Assembly (NCBI RefSeq): GCF_008039875.1
Contig: NZ_VRUU01000012.1
Coordinates: 1-64,000 of the forward strand
Direction of reading: 5' to 3'
Origin: Methylobacterium sp. WL119
Lineage (GTDB): Bacteria; Pseudomonadota; Alphaproteobacteria; Rhizobiales; Beijerinckiaceae
Length of the DNA stretch: 64,000 nt
A program made the position numbers and the translations under genes. This document shows, one piece after another, positions 61,419 to 64,000 of this stretch. The stretch's first letter is position 1, and each line of letters starts with the position of its first letter. Under the pieces are notes generated by a model. The model made no database searches. It worked only from the letters and a program-made list of their open reading frames with translations, and was not told the origin of the DNA.

Positions 61419-61916
61419 TCACGGCAGGGACGGCTCCGCGGCGCTGGTCCACCCTTGCAGAACCGTGCGCAGCGGCTCCGGCAACGCGACGGGCCGGCGG
61501 GTGGCGCGGTCGACGTAGACGTGCACGAAGAAGCCCTCGGCCGCGGCCTCGTCGGCGTCGCCGCGGAACAGCCCGATCTCGTAGCGCACGCTCGACCGGC
61601 CGATCCGCGCGACGCGCACGCCGGCGGTGACCACGTCCGGGAAGGCGATCGGCGCGTGGTAGCGGCAGCCGGTCTCGACGACGAGGCCGATCACCGGGGA
61701 TCGCGCGATGTCGAGCACGCCGGCCTCGACCAGCAGGCCGTTCACCGCGGTGTCGAAGAACGCGTAGTAGACCACGTTGTTGACGTGCCCGTAGACGTCG
61801 TTGTCGGCCCAGCGCGTGCCGATCGGGACGTGGCGCGGATAGGACGCCCGGTTCGTGGCGGCGCGGAGTGGGGTGGCGGCGTTCGGGGCAGGCGTCTCGC
61901 GCATCGCGGCGTCCAT
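61419..61916 (-). CDS. Hotdog-fold acyl-CoA thioesterase (YbgC/FadM-like)
   Basis: Thioesterase of 165 residues. The family motif is [21 protein letters not shown] (the Asp and HVNN form the active-site region), then [14 protein letters not shown] and [19 protein letters not shown]. It hydrolyses acyl-CoA or similar thioesters; the substrate is unknown. ATG at 61916 is preferred over the upstream GTG at 61928. It is divergent from rutA. Confidence 0.87.
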   Translation of the reverse strand: MDAAMRETPAPNAATPLRAATNRASYPRHVPIGTRWADNDVYGHVNNVVYYAFFDTAVNGLLVEAGVLDIARSPVIGLVVETGCRYHAPIAFPDVVTAGVRVARIGRSSVRYEIGLFRGDADEAAAEGFFVHVYVDRATRRPVALPEPLRTVLQGWTSAAEPSLP

Positions 61917-62072
61917 CGGGCAGGGCACGTGATGCCCGGTCTACCAGATCGCGGGCGGCGTTTCGCGCATCCGGGCGGCTCGATCCGCACCCGGGATCGC
62001 TTCCCGTCTGGGCGGATCGCGCGCATCGCCTGAGCAACCCGCGGAGATTTTGTGCAGAGCCGCGTCCGCGAT

Positions 62073-62088
62073 TTGACGGGCTGGTTCG
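62073..62088. promoter_or_regulatory. Weak RutR-like site upstream of rutA
   Basis: TTGACGGGCTGGTTCG, 68 bp before rutA. It keeps the TTGAC half and the central TGGT of the RutR consensus (TTGACCA-N2-TGGTCAA), but the outer right half is poor. Position is suitable; sequence support is weak. Confidence 0.25.
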
Positions 62089-62155
62089 AGCGGTTACCGT
62101 TCCCCGTCTCGGGCCCGCCGCGAGCGGGTCGGGTCGCGTTCGGAAGAGGTGGCCG

Positions 62156-63276
<1,121 letters not shown>

Positions 63277-63277
<1 letters not shown>

Positions 63278-64000
63278 TGGAGGCGCCCGCCGGATACCGC
63301 GACGCCGCCGGCCGCTTCGGCGGCGTGACGCTGCCCGCGCGGCCCGAGCCGATCGCCTTCGCGCCCGAGGCCACCGCGCTCATCGTCGTCGACATGCAGA
63401 ACGCCTACGCGACGAAGGGCGGCTACCTCGATCTGGCCGGCTTCGACGTGTCGCAGACCGGGCCGGTGATCGGCCGCATCGCCGCCGCCGTCGCGGCCGC
63501 GCGGGCGGCCGGCATCGTCGTGCTGTGGTTCCAGAACGGATGGGACGCCGACTACGTCGAGGCCGGGGGGCCGGGCTCGCCGAACTGGCACAAATCCAAC
63601 GCGCTGAAGACCATGCGCCGGCAGCCGGGGCTGAACAGCCGGCTGCTGACCCGCGGCACCTGGGACTACGACCTCGTCGACGCGCTGAAGCCGCAGCCCG
63701 GCGACATCGTCATGGGCAAGCCGCGCTACAGCGGCTTCTACAACACGGCGCTCGACAGCACCCTGCGGGCGCGCGGCATCCGCACCCTGGTCTTCACCGG
63801 AATCGCCACCAACGTCTGCGTGGAATCGACCCTGCGCGACGGGTTCTTCCTCGAATACTTCGGCATCGTGCTGGCCGACGCCACCCACCAGGCCGGCCCG
63901 CCGAGCCTGCAGGAGGGCGCGCTCCTCAACATCGAGACGTTCTTCGGCTGGGTCTCGGACGTGGCGGCCTTCGAGAGGGCCCTCTGTGCCGAGCCGCGTC
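63277..64000 (+). CDS. rutB: Ureidoacrylate amidohydrolase RutB (3' partial)
   Basis: Isochorismatase-fold hydrolase that cleaves the RutA product to aminoacrylate and carbamate. 241 codons are present before the window ends, close to full length. The catalytic triad is visible: Asp in [11 protein letters not shown], Lys in [11 protein letters not shown] and Cys in [11 protein letters not shown]. The ATG overlaps the rutA stop. The frame is open at the last base, so the stop lies outside the window. Confidence 0.93.

Overview
The window is GC-rich DNA from an alphaproteobacterium of the order Hyphomicrobiales (Rhizobiales). It is most likely a Methylobacteriaceae member (Methylobacterium/Methylorubrum). 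This is inferred from the gene set: a very-long-chain lipid A acyl cluster, an argS-SPOR-nagZ-tatABC block, a linked ECF sigma and sulfite dehydrogenase locus, Rut genes, and a Methylobacterium-like intergenic palindrome. No rRNA gene is present to confirm it.

Region 1 (1-10.3 kb) is a sulfite and periplasmic redox locus. It holds the end of a class III nucleotide cyclase, a SorA/SorB-type sulfite dehydrogenase pair, two secreted YVTN-type beta-propellers, a second cytosolic sulfite oxidase-fold enzyme, and a COG4315-type and a DUF305 secreted protein. A regulatory operon encodes an ECF sigma factor, its membrane anti-sigma factor, a YeiE-like LysR regulator and a DUF202 membrane protein. Four transcription units share a promoter-like element, GGAATARA-N12-GCATC with identical spacing. 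This strongly suggests one autoregulated ECF regulon.

Region 2 (10.5-30.1 kb) is a metal and metalloid resistance island. It carries an InrS/CsoR-like repressor with an NreB-like exporter, a Czc-type RND pair, a Cus-type RND pair with a FixH-like and a Cys-rich accessory protein, and an ars locus (arsB, arsC, arsR, divergent arsH, plus an MFS gene). A cupin-SDR-LysR cassette and a single-domain response regulator lie between the two RND systems. Three copies of one intergenic repeat separate these cassettes.

Region 3 (30.2-44.2 kb) is a phage- or plasmid-derived island of mostly unknown small genes. It includes a winged-helix protein with polymerase-like palm motifs next to iteron-like repeats, a Bro-N antirepressor, two XRE regulators, a metallophosphoesterase, and a Lon-type AAA+ ATPase without a protease domain. 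Several genes are broken. I see no integrase, terminase or capsid gene. The island ends beside the 3' end of a tRNA-Gly(GCC).

Region 4 (44.2-64 kb) looks like core chromosome: Nudix, FAH-family, FAD-linked oxidase, DUF2218 and M29 aminopeptidase genes. Next comes a fabF-fabG-SH3-adhXL-lpxXL cluster for lipid A very-long-chain acylation, then a DUF1223 protein, tatC/tatB/tatA, nagZ, a SPOR protein, argS and a thioesterase. The window closes with rutA and the start of rutB (pyrimidine ring degradation).
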